From: Streptomyces pyxinae
Lineage (GTDB): Bacteria; Actinomycetota; Actinomycetes; Streptomycetales; Streptomycetaceae
Assembly: GCF_024756275.1 (NCBI RefSeq)
Contig: NZ_JANUGQ010000022.1
Location: forward strand, 49,262 to 113,261
Length of the DNA: 64,000 bases
Reading direction: 5' to 3'
Below, in pieces: positions 1-7,988 of the stretch. Position 1 is the first letter of the stretch, and each line of letters opens with the position of its first letter. The translations under genes were made by a program, and so were the position numbers. Below the pieces are notes generated by a model. The model made no database searches. It worked only from the letters and a program-made list of their open reading frames with translations, and was not told the origin of the DNA.

Positions 1-77
1 TCGACGATGTCCTGTTTGGCGGCGGGGTAGCTGATCCCGCCGAGGGCCTTCTGCATGGCGATGGGGTTCACGGTCAT
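1..77 (-). CDS. DUF2795 domain protein, truncated by window edge
   Basis: Only the first 25 codons are present, reading leftward from an ATG at 77. The N-terminus contains QKALGGISYPAAKQDIV, the alternating pattern of the small DUF2795 domain found in short actinobacterial proteins of unknown function, often near stress genes. The rest lies outside the window. A GGGTAC hexamer stands 10 bases upstream of the start on this strand, but no matching -35 element is seen at the usual spacing. The domain call rests on one short stretch. Confidence 0.7.
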   Translation of the reverse strand, partial: MTVNPIAMQKALGGISYPAAKQDIV

Positions 78-421
78 GGTCCGATGCGTACCCGCGCCGT
101 CGCCGCCGCCGACGCGGGGCGCCGGGTCTTCACGGCAATGGAGCACGGCGACGGAGCCCGGCACGGAGCACGGCGGGGCTCGTCCGGCCCGGGGCGCCGG
201 GGGAGCGAACCCGTCGGGGTTGCCGCACAATGTCGTAAGCGGACCGGTGGTCGCGGGCACACCCCGGTGCGGGGCAGGGCGCCCCGGTCCGGTGGCCGGC
301 GCACCGACCGGCCCCGGGAGACCGGTGTCCCCGTGCCTCCCTCGCGGCTTCCCGGTGCTCCCGGTGTTCGCTGTGTTTCTCGGGGTTCGGTGTTCGTGGC
401 GTGGGAAAGGCAGGTACGTCC

Positions 422-640
422 ATGCTGTTGGCGCATCCCGCAGTGCTTCGCGAGCTCGTGACCCGCTATGAGTCCCTGTGCTCGGCCGGCGGGCCGGACC
501 GGGGGCCGGCCGTCGCGCCCGACCTGAAACGCCGGCTGGACGACGTGGCGTACACGCTCTGTGTGGCCACGGGCACCCGACAGGTCGAACAGGCGCTCGC
601 GGCGGCCCGGGCGAGGCTGGCCACCGTCCCCGCCACCTGA
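422..640 (+). CDS. DUF5133 family small protein
   Basis: A 72-residue soluble protein, MLLAHPAVLRELVTRYESL at the N-terminus, followed by RLDDVAYTLCVATGT and an Ala-rich C-terminal helix. This matches the DUF5133 family of small Streptomyces proteins, which have no known function. The ATG at 422 is preferred because GAAAGGCAGG lies 8 bases upstream; a GTG at 401 would add seven residues and place that site inside the gene. A paralogue lies at 59186-59419. No membrane segment or signal peptide is visible. It stands alone, with no convincing promoter consensus. Confidence 0.75.
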   Translation: MLLAHPAVLRELVTRYESLCSAGGPDRGPAVAPDLKRRLDDVAYTLCVATGTRQVEQALAAARARLATVPAT

Positions 641-939
641 GCCGGCGGGGCCCCGGCCGCTCGCGTGGCACGGGCCTTCGGCGGCCCCGGTCCAGGGGTT
701 GACCGGGGCCGCCGCTTCGGGAGTTCCGCGAGGGGAGAGCGGAACGCCCGGATGAACACCACGGGGCGACGTGAGGAGGAGTCGTCGCCACTGAGTGTCC
801 GGTTTCCGCCCCGCGTCCGGGGAGAGAGGCGGACGACGGGCGTGGCAGCAGTAAACATATATACCGTTGAGTAAGCAAGAGTATGAAAAATTTCATGTCC
901 GTCGGTGGCCGAAAAAATACGGCCACCGGCGCGGCCCTC
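641..939. other. Intergenic stretch with AT-rich pocket
   Basis: About 300 bases between the DUF5133 gene and the end of the convergent RpiR gene. Most is ordinary GC-rich sequence without a codon-biased frame. Bases 846-896 are strikingly AT-rich for this genome and carry the inverted repeat ATGAAA-AA-TTTCAT (883-896). A TTG at 867 opens a frame there, but it quickly loses Streptomyces codon bias and runs antisense to the RpiR gene, so I do not call a protein. Confidence 0.5.
903..928 (-). terminator. Hairpin terminator of the RpiR gene
   Basis: A perfect 9-bp stem (CGGTGGCCG at 903-911, CGGCCACCG at 920-928) with an A-rich 8-base loop sits 11 bases beyond the stop of the minus-strand RpiR gene. 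On that strand an AT-rich run follows the stem. It probably ends RpiR transcription and may act in both directions. Confidence 0.75.
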
Positions 940-1863
940 TCAGTCCTCCAAGAAGAAGGAGTGCTCCTCGGCGACGTGTTCATAGCCTTCCAGCCGGGCC
1001 TGGGTCCGTTCCGGGAAGGCGTCCGCCATGGCTTGAAGCACCGCGGCCGAGACCACACCCGGCGCCGAGTAGGAGTCGAAAACCAGCCGTGATCCGGTAC
1101 CGGCGGTGAGCGTCACATCGGCCTCCTCCACCAGGGGGCCCAGCGTCAGATCGGTGATCAGCGCCACCCGCAGCCCGGTCCGCCGGGCCGCCCGCAGCGC
1201 GGCCAGCGTCTCGTGGGCGTGCCGGGGCATCGCGTACGCCAGCACCCAGCTGCCGCCCGCCTCCCGGGACTGCAGCAGCGCGTCGTAGGCGACGCTCCCG
1301 CCCCTGGTCACCAGCCGCACATCGGGCAGGACGCGGCGCGCCGCGTACGCGAAGTACTCCGCCAGGGACACCGAGATCCGCAGCCCCAGCACCGTCAGCG
1401 GCACCGAGGAGGCCAGCTCGCGGCCCACGTCCAGCACCTGGTGGGGGTCGGCGAGCAGGCGGCGCAGATTCTCCAGGTTCTCGATCTCGGCGTCGATCGC
1501 CGCCTGGAGCTCATTGCGCCGGATCTCCTCGCGCGAGTCCGGCGAACCCGCCACCGCGCTCAGCGCGATCGGCTGGAGCGCCTCCCGCAGCGCCGGATAG
1601 CCCGTGTACCCCACCGATGTGGCGAACCGGGTGACCGACGGCTGGCTCACCCCCACGCGCTCGGCCAGATCGGTGATCGAGAGGAACGCCGCCTCGGTCA
1701 GATGGTCGACGATGTACCGCGCGATGCGCCGCTGGCCGGGGGAGAGGCGGTGACCGCCGAACAGGGCCAGCACCCGGTCCGTCGGCGGTGCCGGCTCCTC
1801 CGGGGAGCGTCTGCCCGGAGTGATCGCGGCCGCCTGAGCGCGCGCCTGCTGGCCTGATGGCAC
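940..1863 (-). CDS. MurR/RpiR-family transcriptional regulator
   Basis: A 307-residue cytoplasmic regulator. An N-terminal HTH_6-type helix-turn-helix (about residues 20-100, with LSITDLAERVGVSQPSVTRF) is followed by a sugar-phosphate-binding SIS-like domain (about 130-270). Family members usually sense phosphosugars and repress or activate sugar catabolism. The GTG at 1863 is chosen because GAAGGAGG lies 7 bases upstream; in-frame extension further up has no ribosome site. It diverges from the YciO gene. No sugar operon adjoins it, so its targets are unknown; amino-sugar or heptose-phosphate control is possible but unsupported. Overall length is normal for the family. Confidence 0.88.
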   Translation of the reverse strand: MPSGQQARAQAAAITPGRRSPEEPAPPTDRVLALFGGHRLSPGQRRIARYIVDHLTEAAFLSITDLAERVGVSQPSVTRFATSVGYTGYPALREALQPIALSAVAGSPDSREEIRRNELQAAIDAEIENLENLRRLLADPHQVLDVGRELASSVPLTVLGLRISVSLAEYFAYAARRVLPDVRLVTRGGSVAYDALLQSREAGGSWVLAYAMPRHAHETLAALRAARRTGLRVALITDLTLGPLVEEADVTLTAGTGSRLVFDSYSAPGVVSAAVLQAMADAFPERTQARLEGYEHVAEEHSFFLED

Positions 1864-2014
1864 CGGTGTGCCTCCTTCGTGTCCTGCTGGGTGCCCCCAC
1901 AGTACCGACCGGCCCGGGACCCGGAGCCGGACCGTCACGGCGGCGGGGCCCCGCACGGACGGGGAGCGGCATCTCAGGGTCCGGCCCGCCTCCCCGACCC
2001 CGTACCCTCGCCCC

Positions 2015-2635
2015 ATGGCCAGGTACTTCGACGTCCATCCGGACAACCCCCAGCAGCGCACCGTGACCGCGGTCGCCGACGCGATCCGCGGCGACGCGCT
2101 GGTCGCCTACCCCACCGACTCCTGCTACGCCCTCGGCTGCCGGCTCGGCAACCGGGGCGGCGTCGACCGGATCCGGACGATCCGCGGCCTGGACGACCGG
2201 CACCACTTCACCCTGGTCTGCCAGGACTTCGCGCAGCTCGGAAGATTCGTCCAGATCGACAACGACGTCTTCCGGGCGATCAAGGCGGCCACCCCCGGCA
2301 GCTACACCTTCATCCTGCCCGCGACCCGCGAGGTGCCCAGGCAGCTCCAGCACCCCAAGAAGAAGACGGTCGGCGTCCGCATCCCCGACCATGTCGTGAC
2401 CCAGGCCCTCCTCGCCGAACTGGGCGAACCGCTGCTCTCCAGCACCCTGCTCCTGCCGGGCGAGGAGGAGCCGCTGACCCAGGGCTGGGAGATCAAGGAA
2501 CGGCTCGATCACGTGGTGGAGGCGGTGCTGGACTCGGGGGACTGCGGGACGGTGCCGACGACGGTCATCGACTTCTCCGGCGGCGAGGCGGAGATCGTAC
2601 GGCGGGGGGCGGGGAGCACCGAGCGGTTCGAGTGA
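2015..2635 (+). CDS. yciO: YciO-type Sua5/YrdC family protein
   Basis: A 206-residue single-domain protein starting at the ATG at 2015. The opening (YFDVHPDNPQQR), the segment VAYPTDSCYALGC and the C-terminal PTTVIDF align closely with what I remember of Escherichia coli YciO. YciO shares the YrdC fold with the threonylcarbamoyl-AMP synthases TsaC/Sua5 that act in tRNA t6A formation, but it is a separate subfamily whose cellular role is unsettled. The Sua5 C-terminal domain is absent. It is monocistronic and diverges from the RpiR gene across about 150 bp. A hairpin follows at 2729-2776. Subfamily confidence is high, function low. Confidence 0.88.
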   Translation: MARYFDVHPDNPQQRTVTAVADAIRGDALVAYPTDSCYALGCRLGNRGGVDRIRTIRGLDDRHHFTLVCQDFAQLGRFVQIDNDVFRAIKAATPGSYTFILPATREVPRQLQHPKKKTVGVRIPDHVVTQALLAELGEPLLSSTLLLPGEEEPLTQGWEIKERLDHVVEAVLDSGDCGTVPTTVIDFSGGEAEIVRRGAGSTERFE

Positions 2636-2940
2636 CGGGGTGCGGCCGCCACCGCCGTCACCCTCCGGGAAGCGCCGGTCACTGAAGCCGTTCCGCCCGG
2701 CGGCCCGACCCGCCGGGCGGGGCCCGGCCGGACGGCGTCCACCGGCTCCGCCGCGGAGCGGGGCGGACGCCGTCCGCACGCTGCGGGCCGCCGACCCGAC
2801 GACGCGGAACACGGAAGCCTCCTGCCGCACGGCTCGACGGCGTGTCCTGTCGGTACCGCCGCTGTGCGCCGTCGCGATCGTGCCGGGCACGCCGAGCGTG
2901 CCGCGCGATGCCGCCCGCATCATGGTCGCCGCCGAGCGGG
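2636..2940. other. Intergenic stretch between convergent genes
   Basis: About 305 bases holding the YciO terminator hairpin. Otherwise I see nothing coding: open frames on both strands lack ribosome sites and codon bias. Confidence 0.5.
2729..2776 (+). terminator. Branched hairpin downstream of yciO
   Basis: A 12-bp outer stem (CGGACGGCGTCC at 2729-2740 with GGACGCCGTCCG at 2765-2776) encloses a smaller GCTCC/GGAGC stem (2745-2759). There is no U-run, as is common in Streptomyces. Position between convergent genes supports a terminator role. Confidence 0.55.
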
Positions 2941-3645
2941 TCACATCCTGACGCGCGAAGTCCGGTAGAGCTCGGCGGTGAGTTCGGCCGGCCTCGACGG
3001 GGACGCGTTCAGGAGCCCGGTGGCGGCCACGGTGCTGTGGTCGGCCCAGACGCAGATCACGCCCGGTGTCCTCGTCACACTGTTCCGGTACACGTCCTTG
3101 AAGGTGTGCAGACGCTTCCGGCACCTCATCACCGCGTCCGCGGAGTTCTCCAGTTCGAACGTTTCGGGGCCGCCGACCCACTTCGTGTAGTCGAAGGAGA
3201 AAGGGAACCGCTCGTCCTTCTCGATCGAGCGGAACATACGGGCGACCGCTTCGCCGGGGTCGGGGATCTGCCCCTGGAGGCCTCGGAAGACCAGGTGGCG
3301 GGTACCGTCCGCATCGAGGCCGCCCGTCACGTAGTCGGCGCCCGTGCCGGTCGCTTCGTGCACGATTCTGTTGGCGTCATCCGGCTCGATACCGATACCC
3401 CGGAGTTCCGTCTTGGCCGCGTAGCAGTCCGCGTCGGTGGGCTCGCCCGCGCAGTCCACGGTCCCGACATGGATGTTCCCGTACCGGCGGTACTCCTTGT
3501 ACTCGCCGACCGACCGCGGCGGGGCGAGCCTGTATCCCCTGGTGTCGGCTTCCTCGGACGCCGCCGTGCAGCCCGAGCCCGCGAGCACGAGGAGCGTCGC
3601 CACGCCGACGCCGACCGGGGCTGTTCACGGTCGTCCGGTACGCAT
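2941..3645 (-). pseudogene. Lipoprotein gene with in-frame TGA in the signal peptide
   Basis: The frame starts at ATG 3645, preceded by GGGAGG, and reads M-R-T-G-R-P, then TGA (3627-3625), then continues in the same frame as TAPVGVGVATLLVLAGSGC. Without the stop this would be a textbook lipoprotein signal: basic n-region, hydrophobic core and lipobox LAGSGC. The mature region is about 200 residues, hydrophilic, with several cysteines (VDCAGEPTDADCYAAK, VMRCRKRL, GVICVWADHS) and no family I recognise. A GTG at 3603 could restart translation but leaves a core without basic residues. It may be a nonsense mutant, a sequencing error or a weakly restarted gene. It neighbours another secreted-protein gene that is also broken. 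Confidence 0.7.
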
Positions 3646-3985
3646 GAGCCGTGTTCCTCCCGTGTCGGTTCAGGCGGTTGGACCACCGTGAGCCGCAGAA
3701 GGTCGCCCCCTGGCGTCCGGCGGACGTTCCGGCGCGGCGGCCCCTCCGCCGCGGCCGGCGGCCCGTCAGCCACCCGTGACCAGGGCCGGAGCCCGTACGG
3801 CCGCCGCCACCGCGGTGCCCGGGTGCCGGGGAGACCGGGCGCACGGCCACCGAGCCGCGACCGCGCCGGGGCGCGGCGGCCGGGGCGCGGGCGAAGGCGT
3901 ACGAGGCGGAGCGGCACCGGGCCCGCCGGGCCGCCGCTGCTCGGGCCGCACCGGTGGCCCCGGTCATGCCGCCCGCGCCGGACGC
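3646..3985. other. Gene-free stretch
   Basis: About 340 bases upstream of the lipoprotein gene. It should hold that gene's promoter on the minus strand, but no recognisable -35/-10 pair stands out. Open frames here are rich in Arg, Pro and Gly and look like GC-driven artefacts. Confidence 0.45.
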
Positions 3986-4024
3986 GGCCGGTCCCCCCGT
4001 CGCTGCGCGGTGGGGGGACCGGCC
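3986..4024 (-). terminator. Strong 13-bp hairpin
   Basis: GGCCGGTCCCCCC (3986-3998) pairs perfectly with GGGGGGACCGGCC (4012-4024) around a 13-base loop, 9 bases beyond the stop of the secreted-protein gene at 4034. The best reading is a terminator for that minus-strand gene. Confidence 0.8.
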
Positions 4025-4033
4025 CGTGTTGTC

Positions 4034-4355
4034 TCAGACCTCGGCACGCAGCTTGATGCCGGTGATGTACGAGGTCTGGGGGCAGGTGGCGTAGATGCTG
4101 CCGGGGCCGTCGCCGTAGGCGGTGTTGGCGCCCCGGAAATGGCACGGGACGGTCAGGCTCCAGCGCCCGGATCCGGAGGTGCGGGTTCCCCACGCCTTCC
4201 GGCCGTTGACGCAGCCCTTGCCGCAGCCGCTGACCTGCGCGGCGGCCGGGGGCGCCACCAGGCCAAGCGGCAGCCGCGGCGAGCGCGAGGGTGGCCAGGA
4301 CAAGACGGCCCCGCCGCGGGGCGCCGATGGCGGAAGGCGCTGTCGGACTTCCCAT
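4034..4355 (-). pseudogene. Small Cys-rich secreted protein gene, frameshifted in signal peptide
   Basis: From ATG 4355 (AAAGGG 8 bases upstream) the frame encodes a signal peptide, MGSPTAPSAIGAPRRGR followed by LVLATLALAAAA. It then leaves frame near 4262-4275. Removing one base there joins it to GLVAPPAAAQVSG and a mature domain of about 65 residues ending GIKLRAEV at 4034. The mature part has four cysteines (CGKGC, PCHF, ATCPQ), fitting two disulphides. The downstream frame alone has only a TTG start and no signal peptide. Either a +1 indel inactivated the gene or it is a sequence error. I do not recognise the family. Confidence 0.7.
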
Positions 4356-4732
4356 GATCAGACCCTTTGTGCGCATGCGGTGGCCGCTCCTCCGGGCCAC
4401 CGTCCTCGGCCGGAAGCCTGCGCCCGCCGGCTGTTGTCCGTGCCGGACGGCGGTCTGTCACCAGCGGCGACGGGCAATCCGCGAGCCACGGGAGGGCCCG
4501 GCGCGGGCGCCGGCGACAGGACCGGCCCGGCGGGGGCCGGAGGGTCGTGCCGGTGCCACCCCCGGCGAGGCCCCGCCGCTCCGTGCCCGTCACGGGGGGA
4601 CCGGGCGAGCCCGGCGCGATCGGCCCCTTCGGGGTCCGGGGGGCGCCGGACGTACGGTCGGGAGGAGCGGGTTCCCCGAACGGGGGTAGGCGCCCGGCGC
4701 GGGACCGGCGCGAGAAGAGTGAAAGGCAGTGG
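4356..4732. other. Divergent intergenic region
   Basis: About 375 bases between the divergent secreted-protein and AraC-family genes, so it must contain both promoters. I could not identify clear -35/-10 elements or operators. No convincing small gene is present. Confidence 0.45.
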
Positions 4733-5686
4733 ATGGAAACCCTTCGTTTCGACAGCGGCAGTCTGGAGGCGACCGAGGAGTTCATGTCGCGGGCGTACAC
4801 GCCCATGCGGATCGGCGGCCGGCCGCACGACACCCGCACCCTGGTCGTCCGCAGGGCAGGTCAGGGCATCAGCGTCGACCGGCTGGCCCTCGACTACACG
4901 ATGGCCTACGACGCCGGTGTGCTGAACAAGGTCACCCTGCTGTCCATCCACGCGGGCACGGTGGTGGACACCACCGGCGGCCGCCACGAGGTCTACGGCC
5001 CCGGTGAGACGTTCCTGATCACCCGGCCCGACCGCCCCTACACGGGTGAGGTCCGTGCCGCGCGCTACACGGTCGCCATGTTCGACCCCGCCCTGCTGAC
5101 CGATGTCGCCGCCACCGGCTCCCGTGGCGGCCGGGGGCCGGTCGAACTCACGGGGCACCGCGCGGTCGACGCCGTGGCGAACCGGCGGCTGGGCGCGACC
5201 ATGGCGTTCCTGCGCGACCAGGTGCTCGCCGGCCCGGACACCGACGGCCTGGTGGTCGCCACCGCCGTACGGCATCTGGCGGCCGTCGCCCTGGCCTCGC
5301 TGCCCAACACCGCTCTGGCCGAGGAGGCGCACCGCGCGGACAGCCGCGACGCCGGTACCGAGACCCTGCGCCGGGCGATGACGTACATCGAGGACAACGC
5401 GCACCGTGACATCGGCCTCGCCGACATAGCCGCCGCGGCGTACGTCACGCCCCGCGCCGCGCAATACGCCTTCAGCCGCCACGCGGGCACCACGCCGCTG
5501 GGGTATCTGCGCCGCGTCCGCCTCGACGGGGCCCACGCCGAACTGAAGGCCGCCAACCCGCGTACCACCACCGTTTCCGCGATCGCGACGAAGTGGGGCT
5601 TCACCCACCAGGGCCGCTTCGCCGCCGCCTACCGCTCGGCCTACGGGGCGCCGCCCGCCACCACCCTGCACCGGCCGGGCGCCTGA
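4733..5686 (+). CDS. AraC-family transcriptional regulator
   Basis: A 317-residue regulator. The N-terminal half (about 1-170) resembles the AraC_binding_2 ligand or dimerisation domain (VYGPGETFLITRPDRPY). The C-terminal 100 residues form the two-helix-turn-helix AraC DNA-binding domain, with DIGLADIAAAAYVTPRAAQ and the second-helix signature AIATKWGFTHQGRFAAAYR. The start at 4733 follows GAAAGGCAG; upstream in-frame sequence lacks codon bias. The architecture resembles regulators of aromatic or oxidative catabolism in actinomycetes, but no catabolic genes adjoin it, so its target is unknown. Confidence 0.9.
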   Translation: METLRFDSGSLEATEEFMSRAYTPMRIGGRPHDTRTLVVRRAGQGISVDRLALDYTMAYDAGVLNKVTLLSIHAGTVVDTTGGRHEVYGPGETFLITRPDRPYTGEVRAARYTVAMFDPALLTDVAATGSRGGRGPVELTGHRAVDAVANRRLGATMAFLRDQVLAGPDTDGLVVATAVRHLAAVALASLPNTALAEEAHRADSRDAGTETLRRAMTYIEDNAHRDIGLADIAAAAYVTPRAAQYAFSRHAGTTPLGYLRRVRLDGAHAELKAANPRTTTVSAIATKWGFTHQGRFAAAYRSAYGAPPATTLHRPGA

Positions 5687-5925
5687 CGCCCCCGGCACGC
5701 GGCCGCCTTCCCACCGCCCGACTCCGCCCGGGTCCCGCCGGTTTCCCGCCGGGAAGGGACCGGCCGGCCGGAAAACGAACGCCGCGGCCGCCATGGCGAA
5801 ATGCTCCGGCCGAGCGGCTGGTGAACGGGGTTCGCCGGTGGGCGCGAGGGCACCAGGAGGCCGCGAGCGGCCCGGTCACGGACGTGGCGGGAGAGCCGGC
5901 GCCCCTGCTGGAGGAGGCACGTGCG

Positions 5926-6342
5926 ATGACCACGGCACGCGAGATCACGACCGGTGGCGCGCGATGCGTGGGCGCCGGGGAGACGGTGCTGGACGCGGCG
6001 CGGGAGATGACGGAGCCCGGCGTCAGAGCCCTGCCGGTCCGCGGCACGGACAACCGGCTCAAGGGCCTGCTCACCGACCGCGACATCGTCGTGGCGGTGC
6101 TGGGCGCCGGCCAGGATCCCCTCACCTGCTCCGCCGGTGACCTCGCCCAGGGGGAGGCGGTCACCGCCGGCGCCGCCGACGACGCCCGGGAGATCCCGCG
6201 CACCATGACCGAGCACAAGGCGCGGCGGTTCCCCGTGATCGACGGGCACGACCTGGTGGGGGTGGTGGCCCAGGCCGATGTCGCCCGCGCGCTGTCGGAC
6301 CCACAGGCCGGAGAACTCCTCGCGGCGCTCTCCACCGACTGA
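5926..6342 (+). CDS. CBS-domain pair protein
   Basis: A 138-residue protein made almost entirely of two CBS motifs. The first (about 1-60) includes GVRALPVRG and GLLTDRDIVVAVLG; the second (about 75-130) includes HKARRFPVIDG and LVGVVAQADVARAL. Such Bateman modules bind adenosine nucleotides and, as stand-alone proteins, are thought to sense energy or stress state. GAGGAGG lies about 8 bases before the ATG, which fixes the start. It is followed after 21 bases by the degenerate STAS gene and may be co-transcribed with it. Confidence 0.9.
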   Translation: MTTAREITTGGARCVGAGETVLDAAREMTEPGVRALPVRGTDNRLKGLLTDRDIVVAVLGAGQDPLTCSAGDLAQGEAVTAGAADDAREIPRTMTEHKARRFPVIDGHDLVGVVAQADVARALSDPQAGELLAALSTD

Positions 6343-6363
6343 ACGACGCCGGGGAGACGCGCC

Positions 6364-6786
6364 GTGCGCACCGCCATGACCGCCCCGGGGAAAGCCGCGG
6401 GGCCCGCCGACACCGCCGCCGTACGTCTCACCGCGCACGCGGAGAGCCGTCCCGCCAGCCGGGAGGGCCGGGGCCCGGTGGTCCTGGCTCTGTCCGGGGA
6501 GCTGGACCGGGAGACGGCTCCGGGTCTGTACCGGAAGGGCGCCACGGCCCCGCGGCGCGGCCGGCGGCCGGCCCTCGACCTGTCCGGCGTCACCGTCCGC
6601 GACTCCTCCGGCTTCAACAGCCCGCCGCGTCCGCACCGCCGGGCACCGCACGGGGCCGGTGGCCTCGCCCCGGTGGCCCCGCCCGTCCGCATGGCCCGGC
6701 TGCCGGCGCTGTGTGACGCGGGCGGGTCCATACCCGTCCACCCCGGGCGGGACGGCGCGTACGGGCCGGAGCCCACCACGCCATGA
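6364..6786 (+). CDS. Degenerate STAS-domain (anti-anti-sigma-like) protein
   Basis: A 140-residue frame starting at GTG 6364, with GGGGAG upstream. The stretch VVLALSGELDRETAPGLYR and LDLSGVTVRDSSGFN carry the STAS core, including the DSSG loop whose serine is phosphorylated in anti-anti-sigma factors. The following helix, normally hydrophobic and leucine-rich, reads SPPRPHRRAPHGAG, and helix 1 is replaced by an Arg-rich segment. The fold is therefore doubtful and the gene may be decaying, although the serine remains. If functional it would join a partner-switching network like that of the phosphatases at 13.3-18.7 kb. Confidence 0.6.
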   Translation: MRTAMTAPGKAAGPADTAAVRLTAHAESRPASREGRGPVVLALSGELDRETAPGLYRKGATAPRRGRRPALDLSGVTVRDSSGFNSPPRPHRRAPHGAGGLAPVAPPVRMARLPALCDAGGSIPVHPGRDGAYGPEPTTP

Positions 6787-6875
6787 GTACGCCCGGGGCG
6801 ACCGGAGCCCACCGAGGGCCTCCGGTCGCCCCGGGCGTGCCCGAACCCGAACCGGAGCACGAGGAGTGCGCACAC

Positions 6876-7988
6876 ATGACCGATCAGGTGGCCCCGCCGC
6901 CGCTCCGGCAGGACGCGGCACACCGTGGTGCGGTGCGGGTGGCGTCCGTTCCGGCCGGGCACGTCTACGTACGGCACTGCGCCGACCCCACCGGGGCGGA
7001 CCGGGTCGTACGGCTGGCCGATCCCCGGCCCAACGGCGCGCCCAGCACCTCACAGCGCTGGTGGCCACCGGTGATGCTCGATCCCGCGTGGGTGGACGCG
7101 CACCACCGGGAGTTCGACGTCTTCCATCTGCACTTCGGCTTCGACGCCCAGGGCCCCGCCGCCCTCGGCGAGCTGGTCGCCGCGCTGCGCCGGCATGGCA
7201 AGCCGCTCGTATACACCGCGCACGACCTGCGCAACCCGCACCAGGCCGACCCGGGGCCCCACCTGGCCGCACTGGACGTGCTGGTCCCGGCGGCCGACGG
7301 ACTGCTCACCCTCACCCCCGGCGCGGCGGCCGAGATCGCCGCCCGCTGGGGCCGCACGGCGACCGTGCTGCCGCACCCGCACGTGGTGGAGCCACCGCTG
7401 ATCGCCCGCCCCCGGACGCCCCGGGAGGGCTTCCGGGCCGGTGTGCACGCCAAGAGCCTCCGGCCCAACATGGCCGTGCTCCCGGTGGTGCGGGTACTGG
7501 CGGAGACACTGGCCGGACTGCCCGGCGCGGAGCTGCTGGTGAACATCCACCGCGAGGCCGGCGACCCGGCCGCGCACGCCCACGCCCCGGAGGTCCTGGC
7601 GGAGCTGGAGGGACTCGCCGGACGCGGCCTGCTGACCCTTCGGGTGCACGACTACTTCGACGACGACCAGCTCTGGGAGTACCTCGGCGGCCTGGACCTG
7701 TCCGTGCTGCCGTACACCTTCGGCACCCATTCCGGCTGGCTGGAGGCGTGTTACGACCTGGGCACCGCCGTGGCGGCGCCCAGCTGCGGCTACTACGCCC
7801 AGCAGCGGCCCTGTCTCTCCTACCGGCACGACCAGCGGGACGGCCTCGACGCGGAATCCCTGCGCGAGGCGGCCCTGACCGCGTACTGGACCCGGCCGGT
7901 GTGGCGGGCCCCGGCGGACGAGCGGGCCGCCGAGCGGGTGCGGGTCGCCGCCGTCCACCGGGCGCTCTACACCGAGCTGCTGGGATGA
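6876..7988 (+). CDS. Glycosyltransferase (GT-B fold, GT4-like)
   Basis: A 370-residue cytosolic glycosyltransferase, first of four overlapping genes. The N-terminal domain has the FDVFHLHFGFDAQGP and KPLVYTAHDLRNPH segments of GT4-type acceptor domains; the C-terminal half contains LDLSVLPYTFGTHSGWLEACYD, comparable to the nucleotide-sugar site. GAGGAG precedes the ATG at 6876 by 9 bases. No transmembrane segment is seen. Donor and acceptor cannot be told from sequence. With its neighbours it probably assembles a short glycan or glycosylates a metabolite. Confidence 0.8.
   Translation: MTDQVAPPPLRQDAAHRGAVRVASVPAGHVYVRHCADPTGADRVVRLADPRPNGAPSTSQRWWPPVMLDPAWVDAHHREFDVFHLHFGFDAQGPAALGELVAALRRHGKPLVYTAHDLRNPHQADPGPHLAALDVLVPAADGLLTLTPGAAAEIAARWGRTATVLPHPHVVEPPLIARPRTPREGFRAGVHAKSLRPNMAVLPVVRVLAETLAGLPGAELLVNIHREAGDPAAHAHAPEVLAELEGLAGRGLLTLRVHDYFDDDQLWEYLGGLDLSVLPYTFGTHSGWLEACYDLGTAVAAPSCGYYAQQRPCLSYRHDQRDGLDAESLREAALTAYWTRPVWRAPADERAAERVRVAAVHRALYTELLG

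Noticed and set aside
88..93. SigB promoter before the DUF2795 gene
   Set aside because: GGGTAC on the minus strand, but no GNNT element 14-16 bases upstream.
867..1109. Small plus-strand gene starting TTG in the AT-rich pocket
   Set aside because: Most of the frame is antisense to the RpiR gene, with no ribosome site and no bias after about 20 codons.
2015..2635. Calling the YrdC-fold protein the tRNA threonylcarbamoyl-AMP synthase
   Set aside because: Its opening and length follow YciO, which is a distinct branch, and the Sua5 domain is absent.
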